Positions 22,385 through 35,978 are shown, numbered from the stretch's first letter. The stretch is 64,000 bases of DNA from Cynocephalus volans (GCF_027409185.1 NC_084469.1:100131835-100195834); one strand, 5' to 3'. The notes: generated by a model not told the origin, from the letters alone. Numbers and translations are program-made.

Positions 22385-23215
22385 GTCTATGTTTTTAACC
22401 TTTGAAAAATTTTATTTTTTAAAATTAACATACAGTAAAACGTCAAAGGGATACTTGCACTCCCATGTTTATGGTAACTCTATTTATCATAGCCAGGCTA
22501 TGAAACCAACCTAAATGTCCATCGATGGATGAGTGGATAGGGAAAATGTGGTATATGCACATAATGGAATACTACTCAGCTGTAAAAAAGAATGAAATTC
22601 TGCTGTTTGCAGCAACACGGATGAACCTGGAGAAAATAATGCTGCGTGAAAAAACCCAGGGGCGGAAAGAGAAATACTGCATGTTCTCACTAATAAGTGG
22701 GAGCTGAATCCACAAATAAACAAATAAACAATAAAGAGAGACAGAGAGAGAAAGAAAAAAATCAGAATAATACGTCAAACTTTTAGAAGGAGAGAAAAGA
22801 ACTGTGATTACTAGAGGGGGAAAGGGGGAGGGGAGACGGAGGGGGGTTAATGAGAAATTGGTTAATGGACACAAAGAATGATTATGTATTGTAATAATGA
22901 GCTAACTATCCCGATCTGACCGTCACACATTGTACACATCTATTGAAAGTCAACTTTGTACCCCACATTCATGCATAAGAAATTATCTTAAAAAATAAAA
23001 TTATCGTATAGTGAAATTGACTTACTTTTTGGTGTACAGTTTTATGAATTTTAAGCCATGTATAGAGTTGTATGTCCATTCACACAATCAGGGTACAGAA
23101 CAGTCTTCTCATTGCCCAGTCTCCCTAACCCCATCAACCACTGATGTCTCCACTCCTATAGTTTTCTCTAGACTTAAAAAAAACTTATAATTAGATTAAT
23201 ATTTCTAAAACTGAA
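22385..23215 (-). mobile_element. Old L1 3' UTR split by a younger L1
   Basis: Antisense L1 text at 22385-22440 resumes at 22997 (GAAATTGACTTACTTTTTGG, then CAATCAGGGTACAGAACAGT). Confidence 0.7.
22441..22996 (+). mobile_element. Younger L1 3' end
   Basis: A 556-bp insert with ORF2 C-terminus (open frame 22525-22707, YYSAVKKNEILLFAATRM), CATGTTCTCACTAATAAGTG and an A-rich 3' end. Flanked by AAAATTAACATACAGTAAAA (22421-22440) and a 20-bp diverged partner at 22997-23016. The best preserved L1 reading frame in the window, though 5'-truncated and inactive. Confidence 0.82.
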
Positions 23216-23216
23216 A

Positions 23217-24615
23217 ATTTTTATTTGCATCTAGCCTCATTATTTCCAGATCCCGCCTAATAGCTAAAATTTACTTGTAATCCCCAAATCAGTATTCATG
23301 ACACATTCGTGGTCATTTGATGACACTCCAAAAATTGGAGTCTCAAATTTTAGGTTGAACAGGTTGGCACTCTGCCTTCTTGTTTTGGCTCTCATATTGT
23401 AGATTCATACAATTCTCATACTGAGGATTAAAACAACTGTCCTTTTTGTGGTATATTTGGTGCCATGTTTTTAACATTTTTGTGCTTTTTGTTGGTGATT
23501 AAGCTGTTTAATCACCCCCGAGTGTACTGTTGAAATGCTGTCTGGTTTCCTAGGGTAAGAAGGCTGTGATAATCTTCATTCAAGGCATGAGTTATAGTGA
23601 CACTGGCCATGAGTTCAGTGTTAATGGATAAACAATATATATTAAATAAAGTGTCTTTCAACAGAAACACACATTAAAACAAGGTTATGTACTGATCCAT
23701 TAATAAAAATGTTGTGGCTAGAAGTTCACAGGAACCTAACCCAGGATTTCCCATAGGAACAACAGTTCAGTATTCACAAATTCAGTGTTTGCAGAGACTT
23801 TTGTAGAACAGAACTTCTGCAAATAAGAATTGGCTGTAGATTGTCTCCTATCACTGTGGTTTAAAATTTGTGAATTCGTGTTTGTCATTTTTAATTCAAA
23901 ATCCTTTGGAATGCAAATGCCCTTTTTGTTATATTTTCATCTGTGTGCAAATCCTTGGCTACCTCTTGGAAAATTCATGAGATGGCACCTAACCCCTGGC
24001 CCGTGTTTCAGTGGGGGGGGGGTCTCTGCGCTCTGCCAACCATTGGTGCCAGGGAATGCTGCAGTGGCTTTGGGGATTTTAGAAACATATTTTGTTCCCA
24101 GCAGAGCAAGATTTGCTGTTCTGTGTTGCCAAATGCAGATTGGTTCTAAGTTCCATTTGGGGCTCAAATTGGACACATGAGGATTAATATTTGATTTCAA
24201 ATCTGGCTTTTTCTTCCAATTTCTTAAGGGCATGGTGTCTCATCAGGTTTATAGAAAAGCCCCTGTCTTGTGTTCAGGAGTAGCAGGATGTTATCATGAG
24301 AGTTTGATTTCTTACCTTTGCCTTTTGGGGAATGTGGAAAACATAGGTACTTTCCAAAACCGCATCTGTTAACAGCACAGAAGAAGGTAGTGGTCGGACA
24401 TAGAAACCCAAGAGGGGAGGGATACAGCTGTTTTCTGACTGCCTTTCTGTGGTTTCTTCTTGCCACCTGTTCTAAGAAGGTAGCCTTTAGTTTCCTTCTC
24501 GAAGATCAGGAAAGATATGAGATGTTCCTTTCTAATCTTACTCAGTTGCGTTGTCTCAATGCCACCTGCTACATTTCTACAAAGTGCCTTTTTGGACTTG
24601 GAAGACTTCTCTTGG
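23217..24615. other. Unassigned intron 1 sequence
   Basis: AT-rich at first, then mixed. Open frames near 23830-24230 and 24318-24600 have no recognisable domain, and their overlapping opposite-strand frames suggest chance. Nothing else seen. Confidence 0.5.
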
Positions 24616-24616
24616 C

Positions 24617-24652
<36 letters not shown>

Positions 24653-24802
24653 GACCGGTAAGGGGATCTCAACCCTTGACTTGGTGTTGTCAGCACCACG
24701 CTCTCCCAAGTGAGCCAACCGGACATCCCTATATAGAGATCCGAACCCGTGGCCTTGGTGTTGTCAGCACCACACTCTCCCAAGTGAGCCATGGGCCAGC
24801 CC
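24616..24802 (-). mobile_element. tRNA-derived SINE dimer
   Basis: About 30 T on the left (its A tail), then GATGACCGGTAAGGGGATC to TGGGCCAGCCC. Both units carry the usual GGTGTTGTCAGCACCAC arm. Flanked by CTTCTCTTGG at 24606-24615 and 24803-24812. Confidence 0.92.
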
Positions 24803-25089
24803 CTTCTCTTGGTTTTTCTCTTCTGTCCTCTGTGCCCCGTCTGTCCCCATCTGTATAAATGAGGAAGTCTTCTCTGGCACCATCTCTCCCTGTCTGTTTA
24901 AATTTCCAGCCTCCTGAAATGGCATGGAAGTCTCCTGATCCTGTGGTTTGATGCTGGATGTTGTTAGGATTACAAAACTGTGTAATTGGCTGGAGAAATT
25001 AGACACTGCGGAGCTTTCAGGCCGGCGTATAGGAGATGTTGGTGTCTGGGTGGCTGTGGGACGTTAATCTTCTTCCTAGTCCCTTGTCA

Positions 25090-25830
25090 AATATCGCGCC
25101 CCCTACAGCGCCCCCTTCTGTCCTTTTCTCTTCCTGATTGCCCATCTTTCCTGGCAATATCACTTATTGTCACCGTTTCCACCAGCATCCATGTGGTCTC
25201 CCAAGCCCCAGATCCCATCTTCCTGATGCCCACCAGACCCACATCCCTGAGCACCCCAAAGCGCCCACAGACTCAGTATACCCCAAACTGAGCCTGTTGT
25301 CTTTGCCACCCGACTGGTCCTGTCTCGAACTTCCCGTGTTCATTAACAACCCCTCTTCATCCCGCCTCCCTCCTTTCTTCCACTTACCCTGGGTTCAAAG
25401 TCCTGTGTATACTCATTCCCCAGTATCTCTTTGGTTTTATCCTTCTTCTTGTACATGCTCCCTTTTCCCTACGCCATGCTGGAATGGTGGTTCCAGAATA
25501 TTCCATTCCGTACCTTCTCTACACTGTTGCCAGAGGGATTTTTCTACTTTCCTGCTTTGGTCCTTGTGCAGCTACCAGCTAAATCCCTTCCCCCTCTCCT
25601 GAGCCTGACCTCCTTCTGGCTTGCAGACGCTGCACTTCCTTGGGGTTCCCTGTTTTTCATGTCTTGGCATTTTTGCACGCTCTTCTCCTTTTTTGCCCAT
25701 TGACGCCCACTCTGTCCTCGTGGAAACAGGTCAGAGGCCTCCCTCCTTCCCTTTCTGACTTCATTGCTCTGTGATAGACTCAGCTTATATGTCTGGGGCC
25801 CAGTTACCCTTGGTCTGCCCACTGGGGATG
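25090..25830 (+). repeat. Probable decayed L2
   Basis: TGTCTTGGCATTTTTGCACG and the long pyrimidine-rich layout resemble L2 3' sequence. Overlapping open frames 25138-25602 have no homology I recognise. Confidence 0.4.
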
Positions 25831-26024
25831 TGTCCAAGCAAAACGTGGACTGTGTGGATAAATGAAATCACATGCCAGATGTAGGTCAGAGAAGAACTTA
25901 GTCCATGTTTGTTCAAAGCAGAAAGCAAGGTCTCACATGGAGGGGGCAGGTCTTGGAGGGAAATGACAGGAGGTGGCTTGGAGTTAGAAGCTGAATGTTT
26001 GGTTGGAGAAGAATCACTATGGAT

Positions 26025-26395
26025 CTAATTGTATCCCTACCAAATTCGTATGTTGACTTCCAATAGGACTGTATTTGGATATAGGGTCTTTAGGAGGTAA
26101 TGAAGGTAAATAAGGCCATAAGAGCAGAGCCCTGATATGATAGGATTGGTGGCCTTACAAAAAGCAGAAGAGACTCCAGAGATCTCTCTCTTTCCCGTGT
26201 GCCCAGAGGAAAGGCCACGTGAGCCCACAGCAAGAAGGAAGCTGTCTGCAAGCCAGGAGGAGAGCCCTCACCAGAAACCAACCATGCTGGCACCCTGATC
26301 TTGGACATCTTAGCCTCTGGAACTATGAGAAAATAAACTTTTGGTGTTTCGGTCTCTCAGTTTGTGGTATTTTGTTATAACAGCCTGAGCAGGTG
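26025..26395 (+). mobile_element. MLT1-type MaLR LTR
   Basis: ACCAAATTCGTATGTTGACT, GCAAGCCAGGAGGAGAGCCC, GAGAAAATAAACTTTTGG and GGTATTTTGTTATAACAGCC. Sense to INSR. Confidence 0.78.
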
Positions 26396-26685
26396 AAAAT
26401 AAGAATTGAAGTCAGAATTGGCTCTGAGACATGGAGTCAGGAACCCAGACAGGTAAGATGGGTGCAGGACCTTCTTTCTTTGAAATTTTGAGGTGCCCAC
26501 CCATCATGCTTATGGGGTTCCTGCTGGCAACAGTCAACATCCTCAAAGAAGGCACCTGATGGCAATGGTCTTGGGATCAGGTGCTTAGAGGCATGTGGGT
26601 CTGAAGGATGGGGGCTGGTGGGGGCCTGAGCTGACGAGGTGGGCCAGGTTGGCAGATGAATATATCTGCCAACTTGAGTCCTCAC

Positions 26686-26868
26686 TGCATAACTTGGGGA
26701 CTTTGTTTAAAACGTAGACTCTTGAGCCTGGCTCCCAGAGAGATGGGTTCATTGAGTCTAGAGCTGGCCCAGGAATCTGCAGTTTAACATATACTCTCCA
26801 CATCCCACCCCAGGTGATTTATATGCTGGTGGTCCACAGGGTGCACTTTGAGAGGTCCTGTGTGATGG
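26686..26868. mobile_element. hAT-Charlie element (MER5-like)
   Basis: CTCTTGAGCCTGGCTCCCAG, AGGAATCTGCAGTTTAACAT and CACTTTGAGAGGTCC are typical. It lies between two MLT1-type LTRs. Confidence 0.6.
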
Positions 26869-26896
26869 CTCGGGGTACAAAGGGGCTTGGATGTTG

Positions 26897-27268
26897 TGAG
26901 CTGAATTGTGTACCCTCCCCCAAATTCATATGTGGAAAATCCTAACTCCCAGTATTGAGTGTGACTGTATTTGGAGACAGGGCATTTAAAGAGGTGATTA
27001 AGGTAAAAAGAGGCCTTTAGGGTGGGCTCTAATCTAATATGACTGGTGTCCCTATAAGAAAAGGACACAGACACACACAGAGGGCCGACCGTGTGAAGAC
27101 ACAGGGAGAAGACAGCCTTCTACACGCCAAGGAGAGAGGACTCAGAAGGAACCAGCCCCATCAACCACTTGATCCTGGACTTTCAGCCTCTATAACTATG
27201 AGAAAATTCGTTTCTATTGTTAAAGCCACCCAGACTGTGGAACTTTGTGATGGCAGCACAAGCAAATG
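26897..27268 (+). mobile_element. MLT1-type MaLR LTR
   Basis: GAGCTGAATTGTGTACCC, CTAATATGACTGGTGTCCCT, CAGCCTCTATAACTATGAGA and ACCCAGACTGTGGAACTTTG. Same orientation as the LTR 0.5 kb upstream but a different subtype. Confidence 0.78.
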
Positions 27269-27274
27269 AATATA

Positions 27275-27375
27275 CTGCACTCCAGTCCCAGCTCTGCCTT
27301 CTCTTTGCTGTGTGACCTTCAGCAAGCCATGTCCCTCTCTGAGCCTCCATTTCTTTCCTCATCTAGTAAATCCTT
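27275..27375 (+). repeat. MIR
   Basis: CCCAGCTCTGCCTTCTCTTT GCTGTGTGACC region and CTCTGAGCCTCCATTTCTTT. Confidence 0.65.
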
Positions 27376-27660
27376 GGTGACACTGTGTTTTCCCTTGTGT
27401 GCCTCCACCCCCCAGGCTATCTACTGCCCCTCCATGCCCAGTGATTCCCAGCAGAGCCCACCTCACATGCCGTGGCTGTCTGTTCTTCTGGATGTGGCTT
27501 TCTCGTGGTTACCCTGTGGAATCCTGTTTTTTTTTTTTTTGTGCTCACCTTTCCTGGTAGATCCATGATCCATGGAATTTGCAGGTCTCCTCTGTGACGT
27601 CACTGCCTTGTGAATGTCAAAGGTCGGACACCTGCCTTCTCTTCCCCAGGAGGGAGAATT

Positions 27661-27795
27661 CTTTTTTTTTTTTTTAAATTTTTTTTATTTTACTTTATTT
27701 TATTATATGGTGGCTGGCTGGTACTGGGATCCGAACCCTTGGCCTTGGTGTTATCAGCACCATGTTTTAACCACATGAGCTAACTGGCCAGCACT
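27661..27795 (-). mobile_element. tRNA-derived SINE monomer
   Basis: T/A-rich left end (tail), GGTGGCTGGCTGGTACTGGG, B box as GGATCCGAACCC, GGTGTTATCAGCACCATG arm, A box as ATGAGCTAACTGGCC. Confidence 0.82.
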
Positions 27796-28184
27796 CCATG
27801 GAAGGAGAAATCTGAGGTGACACTTTTGGTCCTGAGTCTCAAGGTTTTCTTCCACGGCCACATCTTCCAACATTACCACGTCTTCCTTGCTGGGTCTTGG
27901 TGTGTTCGAAAAGTCCCCTCGATACATCCTACCAGCCTGATGACGTCGTGAGAAGTTTCTGGAAAGATGATGGTCTGGATGGCAAAGGTCCTATCCCAGC
28001 CCTCTTTCACCTGAACACCACAGATGACACTATTTTCTTCCTCCACCTCTCATCTTTGATGGTTCAGTTTTCACCCGCATCCTCTGTTTCCAGGTACCCC
28101 CCACTGACTGGCTGGTGTGGAGAGAAAGTGACTTTCCGTTCCATTCAAGTAACCTCCCTCCATCTGGGCTCACGACCCAGCTGC

Positions 28185-28265
28185 ATTTTTTAGACCAGGA
28201 AAGAAATTGAGGCTCAGAGAAGTATGTGGCCAGCTGAAGGTCACACAGCAAGGATAAGGCTGAGC
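28185..28265 (-). repeat. MIR
   Basis: GAAATTGAGGCTCAGAGAAG and AAGGTCACACAGCAAGGATA, antisense. Confidence 0.6.
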
Positions 28266-28270
28266 TGGGA

Positions 28271-28460
28271 TGGCTTTGCTGGGGCTGCCATCACAAAGCA
28301 CCCCAGACCAAGTGGCACACACAGCAGAAATTTATTTGCTCATCATCCTGGAGGCTGGAAGTGCAAGACCAAGGCAGGCTTGGTCTCTTCCAGGGCTCTT
28401 CTCAAGTCTCGTCTCTGTGGGCTGTCGCTCCTCCCAGCAGTGTGGTCACCTCTCCGACTC
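28271..28460 (-). mobile_element. MaLR LTR fragment
   Basis: TTGCTGGGGCTGCCATCACA, CAGAAATTTATTTGCTCATC and TCCTGGAGGCTGGAAGTGCA are the reverse of an MLT1-like 3' end. Confidence 0.55.
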
Positions 28461-29000
28461 CTTCCTCCAGAGCTGGGAAAATTGTCCAGCCCCTCCCACC
28501 TCCGGTCCATCCATAAATCTCCTTCAGGCCAACGCCCTTTGCCAACCAAGCTCGCTCCTTTATTTCACGAGGTTCCTGGAAAAAATATCCCACGGCCTGA
28601 GTACTTCACCTTTTATGCATTTTTATCTCTATTAAAGAATGTTTGCAGCTTTTTGATTATCTGATTCAGTCTCAGAACCAAAATTCACAGGTATGAAGAG
28701 CTTTAGTAGCAAAAACGCTCTCTTCTTGTTCCAGCCACTTAGTTCCTCTCCCCAGAGACAACCAGTGTTGCAAAAACATTTTTTTGTGTGTTTACCTTTC
28801 TAGAGAATAGTATTTGCACATGTAAGCCAATAGGTCTATTTGTACTTCTCCACCCCACCTTTTTACATAAGTGACGCCATATCACAGAGTCTGGTCATCT
28901 CCTTGCACTTTACTGTTAATACATATCCTGGAGATCTTTCTGTGTCACCATGAAGAGTGTCCTTATTTCTTTTTACAGCTGCACGGTATTCCATCACGTC

Positions 29001-29328
29001 AGAGGTCCCCAGACTATGGCCTTTGGGCCGGATCCTGTTTTTGTACCGCCCCTGAGCTGAGAAGGGTGTTTAAAACATTTTTAAATGGTTGAACAAAAAT
29101 TCAAATTTTCATTTTGTGATCCATGAAACATAGACACCATTCCAGTTCCAGTATCTCTAAATAAAGTGTTATTGGAGCACAACCCTCCTCATTTATTTAT
29201 GTGTTGTTCCGTGGTAGGCTACAAAGACAGCATTGAGTAGCTGGGACCAGGACTTTACCTGTCGCCCACAAAAGTGAAGATACTGTCTCTCTGGCCCTTC
29301 ACAGAAAAAGGTTGCTGACCCCTGCACG
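29001..29328. mobile_element. hAT-Charlie element (MER1-like), near full length
   Basis: CAGAGGTCCCCAGACTATGG to AGGTTGCTGACCCCTG, with CTAAATAAAGTGTTATTGGA and TTGAGTAGCTGGGACCAG inside; the inverted ends match. Confidence 0.78.
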
Positions 29329-29338
29329 ATACTCTTAC

Positions 29339-29518
29339 TATCCAGATCTGAGCATGTGCCAAGATCACTTGTAGGGACCTGGTAAAAATGCAGATTTCTG
29401 GACCCCCTCACTAAGTTTCTGATCCAGGAGGTCTGGGGTGGGAGCCTGAGAATCTGCATTTCTCACAAGTTCCCAGGAGAGGCTGCTGGTCCAGGAACCC
29501 CGCTTTGAGAACTACTGC
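29339..29518. mobile_element. hAT-Charlie element (MER5-like)
   Basis: GACCCCCTCACTAAGTTTCT, GAGAATCTGCATTTCTCACA and CCCGCTTTGAGAACTACTG. It abuts the MER1-like element. Confidence 0.7.
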
Positions 29519-29834
29519 ATCAAGGGGATGGACCATAATTGATTTAACTGGTCCCCTGTTGATGGGCAGCTATGTTGTGTCCAGTTGTGTGCTGCTGTGG
29601 ACAGAGGGTTGAATGACCCAGCACCGGCACCATATTGCTTATAGGAATCTATGTGCAGGTTTCCAGAACAAGAGTTGCTGGATCCAAGGGAATCTGCCTT
29701 TATAAACACCCTCCCCCCATGGTTTTGCTACTAACTCCTCAACCCTATGCAGTCTGCATAGATCTCCCCGAGGACCTTAGGCTGCCTTCCCCATGGTACT
29801 TACTGTGTTCCCTGCTCCTCTTGCCTACTGTCCC

Positions 29835-29945
29835 TAACAATTCCAGGAAATTTGAAGCCCAGAGAGGTTAAGTCACTCACCTGAGGTCACACAGCTGCCA
29901 AATGGCAAAGTTGAGATTCATCCCTGGGCTGCATGCAGTTGGTTG
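29835..29945 (-). repeat. MIR
   Basis: GCCCAGAGAGGTTAAGTCAC and GAGGTCACACAGCTGCCAAA. Confidence 0.65.
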
Positions 29946-29989
29946 TTTCACTACTTTGTCTTTTAACTCAGATGGCAGCTCATCACGGT

Positions 29990-30110
29990 TATTTAGATGT
30001 CTCTCTCCTCCACTGGCTGTCAGGCTGCGACCTTACTTATCTTGACATCCCCCCTGTACCCAGCATGACGCCTGGCACACAGGGATGCCCAGTAAACGAT
30101 TATTGAGTGA
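29990..30110 (+). repeat. L2 3' fragment
   Basis: ACCCAGCATGACGCCTGGCA followed by ACGATTATTGAGTGAATAC. Confidence 0.6.
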
Positions 30111-30369
30111 ATACAGGAATGGCTTCCACATGGCTGGCTTGCTGGTTCCAGGACCTGCGTTAGAATCCAGATCTCTGGGTGCTGCCACCTGCCACACCTC
30201 CTTCCATCCTCCTCCTTTGCTCAAATCCATTTTGAGAGCCATTTTTCCAGGCATTTGGAGAATCTTCAGGGTCTTTGATACCCCAGAATACCCAAGCTCT
30301 AATTTCTGAAGATGCTAAATTTGGAAATTGGTTTCATGTGGCTCATACTGGAGCTCACAGGTGTACAAG

Positions 30370-30550
30370 GCCAGATCTCCATTCTCACCTACTCTTCATC
30401 GCTTTTATCTTGCAGTTGTCATCGTTAACAGGTGAGGAAACTGAGGCACACAGAGAGGTTGAAGGTGTGGCCCACGATCACATGGCTGGCAGTGTAAGAG
30501 CTGAGGTGGGAAGCCAGATCTGTTGGGTTTCTAGTGTGCCCCAAAACCGG
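30370..30550 (-). repeat. MIR
   Basis: GGTGAGGAAACTGAGGCACA and GATCACATGGCTGGCAGTGT, antisense. Confidence 0.7.
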
Positions 30551-30937
30551 CACGGGTGGTGGCCCAACACCTGAACCCAGGACTTGTTGGGGCAGGGCCC
30601 CCTGAGTTTAGGAGGAATCTGTTTTAAGACTGGAAGGAATGCAGAAAGGAACGTGTGGGCCCCAGAAGAGGTCACCGGGGAGCGTTTTAAGAATGCTGCG
30701 ATTTTAGGAATGAGACATTCACGATTCAAAGCAGAAAGTATACAACGCTTAGCATTGTAAAGCATTTTCAGAATCTTCTAGGGACCTCCTTCCCTGTCCC
30801 CCCAACACATCCCCTGTGCTGGTTTCATACTGGATAGAAAACCAGGGGAGAGGGGACACTTTCCCAGATGACTCTCATGCCAGACTTTTCTCCTCATGGA
30901 AAATTCTCAGATTCTTCTGGCTGAGGGGGAAATTCAG

Positions 30938-31320
30938 GACCAGCAGTGTCCAAGGAAACTTTAGGCTTTGTTCTACATGGTTCCACTCTCCACATGTGGC
31001 TCTTGAGCACTGGAAATTGTGGCCAGTGAGACTGAATTCTTCGTTTTATTTAACCTTAATTCTTTTAAATGTCAACATAAACTTTGTGTGTGTGTGTGTG
31101 ACTGGTAAGGGGATCGTAACCCTTGGCTTGGTGTTGCCCGCACCTCGCTCAGCCAGTGAGCGCACCGGCCATCCCTATACAGGATCCGAACCCGCGGCCT
31201 CGGCGCTCCCAGTGCCGCACTCACCCGAGTGAGCCACAGGGTCGGCCCTCAACATAAACTTTTATTTAATGTTAATTCATTTAAAAATTTAAAAACCCAG
31301 TACTTGATTCTGTTACTGGA
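30938..31320. mobile_element. hAT element (MER58-like) split by a SINE
   Basis: GACCAGCAGTGTCCAAGGAA, CACATGTGGCTCTTGAGCAC and a following AT-rich body; the body resumes after the SINE at 31263. Confidence 0.55.
31086..31248 (-). mobile_element. tRNA-derived SINE dimer with CA tail
   Basis: A dimer from CACTCACCCGAGTGAGCC (head side, right) to GTGACTGGTAAGGGGATC (left). The tail is (GT)n on + instead of poly-T. Flanked by a perfect 14-bp duplication TCAACATAAACTTT (31072-31085, 31249-31262). The first unit has the GC-rich arm, GGCGCTCCCAGTGCC on +. Confidence 0.92.
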
Positions 31321-31429
31321 AAACTCTTGGGTATGTTTGAAGCAACTTGAGTATGTGAACCTGCATTTTCAATGATACCCATTATAAAATCTATGAAGTA
31401 GGCAGAACTGAATAGTTCTCATTGCACTG

Positions 31430-31720
31430 CTTGTTTAGATTTTAGTCCTGGCAGCATCTCCTCCAGGAAGCCCTCCTTGATTGTCCTGGACTGAGTCGAG
31501 TAGCTCATCTCTGCTCTCTCTTCTAGCCCCTGAAGCTCTCTTTGATGGCATCCTGCACAGTTATATTTTATTTCTGGGTAGTTTTTTAGCAATTGCCAGG
31601 CTGTAAGATCAGGGACAGCATCTGTTCTGTTCCTTGTAGTAATTCCAGTACCTTTAACAGTGTCCAGCATGGAGCAGGTACTCAGTGGATATTTCTTATG
31701 AAGGAATGAATGAAGAAACT
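31430..31720 (+). repeat. L2 3' end
   Basis: CTCCAGGAAGCCCTCCTTGA, TGTAAGATCAGGGACAGCAT and GGTACTCAGTGGATATTTCT in L2 order. Confidence 0.7.
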
Positions 31721-31839
31721 TCTCTTGAACAAGCTCTGTTCAGGTTGTTACTGCCTGCAAACGATTTCGTTTCCTGATTTAAGTCGCATTTGCTGGCTTC
31801 TTCATTAGGCGTTTTGTAGAAAGAAAGAAGATGGTAACA

Positions 31840-32045
31840 ATGTCGCATAGCAGTTACGAGCACAGAGCCTGCCTGCCTGGGCTGGGTTCCAGTTCTAGTG
31901 CTGTCCCTTCATGCTCAGCCCATGGGAGTCTTGATTTGTTCACCACAAAAATGGGCATAAAGATGGCATCTCCTCTTGGGATTATTTTTAGGATTTAGCA
32001 CGATAACATGTGCTTCAGGGCCTGGCCAAGCGCTTTACACGGTAA
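31840..32045 (+). repeat. MIR
   Basis: GCACAGAGCCTGCCTGCCTG, GTGCTGTCCCTTCATGCTCA and GCCTGGCCAAGCGCTTTACA. Confidence 0.6.
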
Positions 32046-32349
32046 GCACGTGGACAATATCAGCTGCCACCAGGATCTGTCTTTTCTTCTCTACCTGTGT
32101 TGCCATTGACCAGCTGCCACCTTATGAGCAGCATCCTTCAGTTCCCACCCAGAGGTATTAAAAGCCAGCAGAAAAGTGCCTCCAATTTCTGATGCCATTT
32201 CTAACATCCTCTGGGTATTTTCTGTGCCAACAGTAAACGGTTCTATTGTCTTTGACTAATAGGGACACATACGGCTTTCATGAGTTAAGAGTTAGATTCA
32301 CAAGAGATTAAAAAAGAAGAGCAATTCTTCATGCCCCCTAAATTATAGC

Positions 32350-33030
32350 TATTTGATCTTCATTTATAACAACGTTAATGTGATAAAATTCACATGCTAT
32401 ACAATTCACCCATTTAAATCGTAAAATTTGACGGTGTTGAGTACATGCACAGAGTTGTGTAACCATCACCACAGTCAATTATGGAACATTTTTATGATCC
32501 CAAAAAGAATCCTTTAGCTGTCAGTCCTCATTTCTCCCTTTCCGCAGTCCCTGAAACCACTAATCTACTTTCTGTCTGTATGGATTTGCCTCTTTGGGAC
32601 ATTTCGTATAAATGGAATCATGCAATACGTGGTCTTTTGTGTCTGGCTTCTTTCACTCAGAGTAACATTATGAAGCATGTATCAGAACTTCTTCCTTTAA
32701 ATGGCTGAATGATCTTCCTATGTATGAATGGACCACATTTTATTTACCCATTCATAGGCTGAGGTGAAGTGCTATCTCATTGCGTTTGAATTTGCATTTC
32801 TCTGATGTCTAATAGCTACATAATCTTTTTTTTTTTTTTAAAGGATGACCAGTAAGGGGATCTTAACCCTTGACTTGGTGTTGTCAGCACCACACTCTCC
32901 CAAGTGAGCCAACCGGCCATCCCTATATAGGGATCCGAACCCGTGGCCTTGGTGTTGTCAGCACCACGCTCTCCCAAGTGAGCCACGGGCTGGCCCAGCC
33001 ACGTAATCTTTGATGCACGTTCGTGTCTGA
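32350..33030 (-). mobile_element. L1M 3' end split by a SINE
   Basis: TTCACCCATTTAAATCGTAA, CTCTTTGGGACATTTCGTAT and TTGAATTTGCATTTCTCTGATG region; the L1 text continues at 32997 after the SINE. Confidence 0.8.
32829..32996 (-). mobile_element. tRNA-derived SINE dimer
   Basis: T run, then AAGGATGACCAGTAAGGGG to ACGGGCTGGCCC. Flanked by AGCTACATAATCTTT (32814-32828) and AGCCACGTAATCTTT (32997-33011), two mismatches. Confidence 0.92.
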
Positions 33031-33339
33031 TTTGGGTTCTTCCACAGTCTGGGGCGCGTGGGGGGCAGGTGTTCCCTGCATCTGCAGTGAGTGCGCATGT
33101 GTGTGACATAAATATAGAGTGTGAGGCTCTGGTTTGAGAAGCTTTGGCTGAGTCCACAGCTATGAAGCCAGACAGAATACAGGACACCCTGTGAAATTTG
33201 AATTTCATACAAACAACAAGTGATTTTTGAGGATAAGTATATCCCAAGCATCGCGTGGGATATCCTCATCTTAAAAAGTATCCATTGCTTATCTAAAATT
33301 CAAATATAACTGGGCATCTGCATTTTTATTTGCTAAATC

Positions 33340-33490
33340 TAGCAATGCCGCCTGTCCCAGGTGGGCTGTGTGTCCTCGGGTGAGGGCTTTGCTCTTGGGA
33401 GCTCCAGTTTTCTCATCTGTGGGGTGGGGATGGGGTTTGTGAGGAGGCGTCAACAGCGCAGTGCCTGCCGAGATCTTGGCACGTGGAAGT
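33340..33490 (+). repeat. MIR
   Basis: GTTTTCTCATCTGTGGGGTG and GCAGTGCCTGCCGAGATCTT. Confidence 0.55.
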
Positions 33491-33668
33491 TGTCGATGTG
33501 ACGGTGGGGCTGGAACTGGTGTTCTTGTCACCTTGAAGCTGCCTCCCAGCCTGGGCTTAGCCTCTCTGGGGCTCCTGCTTGGTTCAGACCCAGGGCAGCA
33601 AGTGTCAAGGGGAGGGTGATGTTTTACTGGTGGCTGGGTGCTGGGCCCTTCCCCCCAGCTTCCTAGTG

Positions 33669-33670
<2 letters not shown>

Positions 33671-33719
<49 letters not shown>
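33671..33719. repeat. (GT)n microsatellite
   Basis: About 24 uninterrupted GT units, 1.3 kb upstream of exon 2; likely length-polymorphic. Confidence 0.95.
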
Positions 33720-35912
<2,193 letters not shown>

Positions 35913-35978
35913 AGTGGATGCTGCTATGTGCCTGTTGCTTGGAAGTGGAGTCAGAGTGGAAGAATATGGACATGGTTT

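Larger units (their letters stand above)
28740..29720 (-). mobile_element. Old L1 fragment interrupted by two hAT elements
   Basis: Antisense L1 text runs from 28740 to about 28998 (GCTGCACGGTATTCCATCAC) and resumes at about 29519 (GTTGATGGGCAGCTATGTTG). The hAT elements in the gap must be younger insertions. Confidence 0.7.

Noticed and set aside
22525..22707. 60-residue conserved-looking protein
   Set aside because: It is the C-terminal end of L1 ORF2 in a 5'-truncated element.
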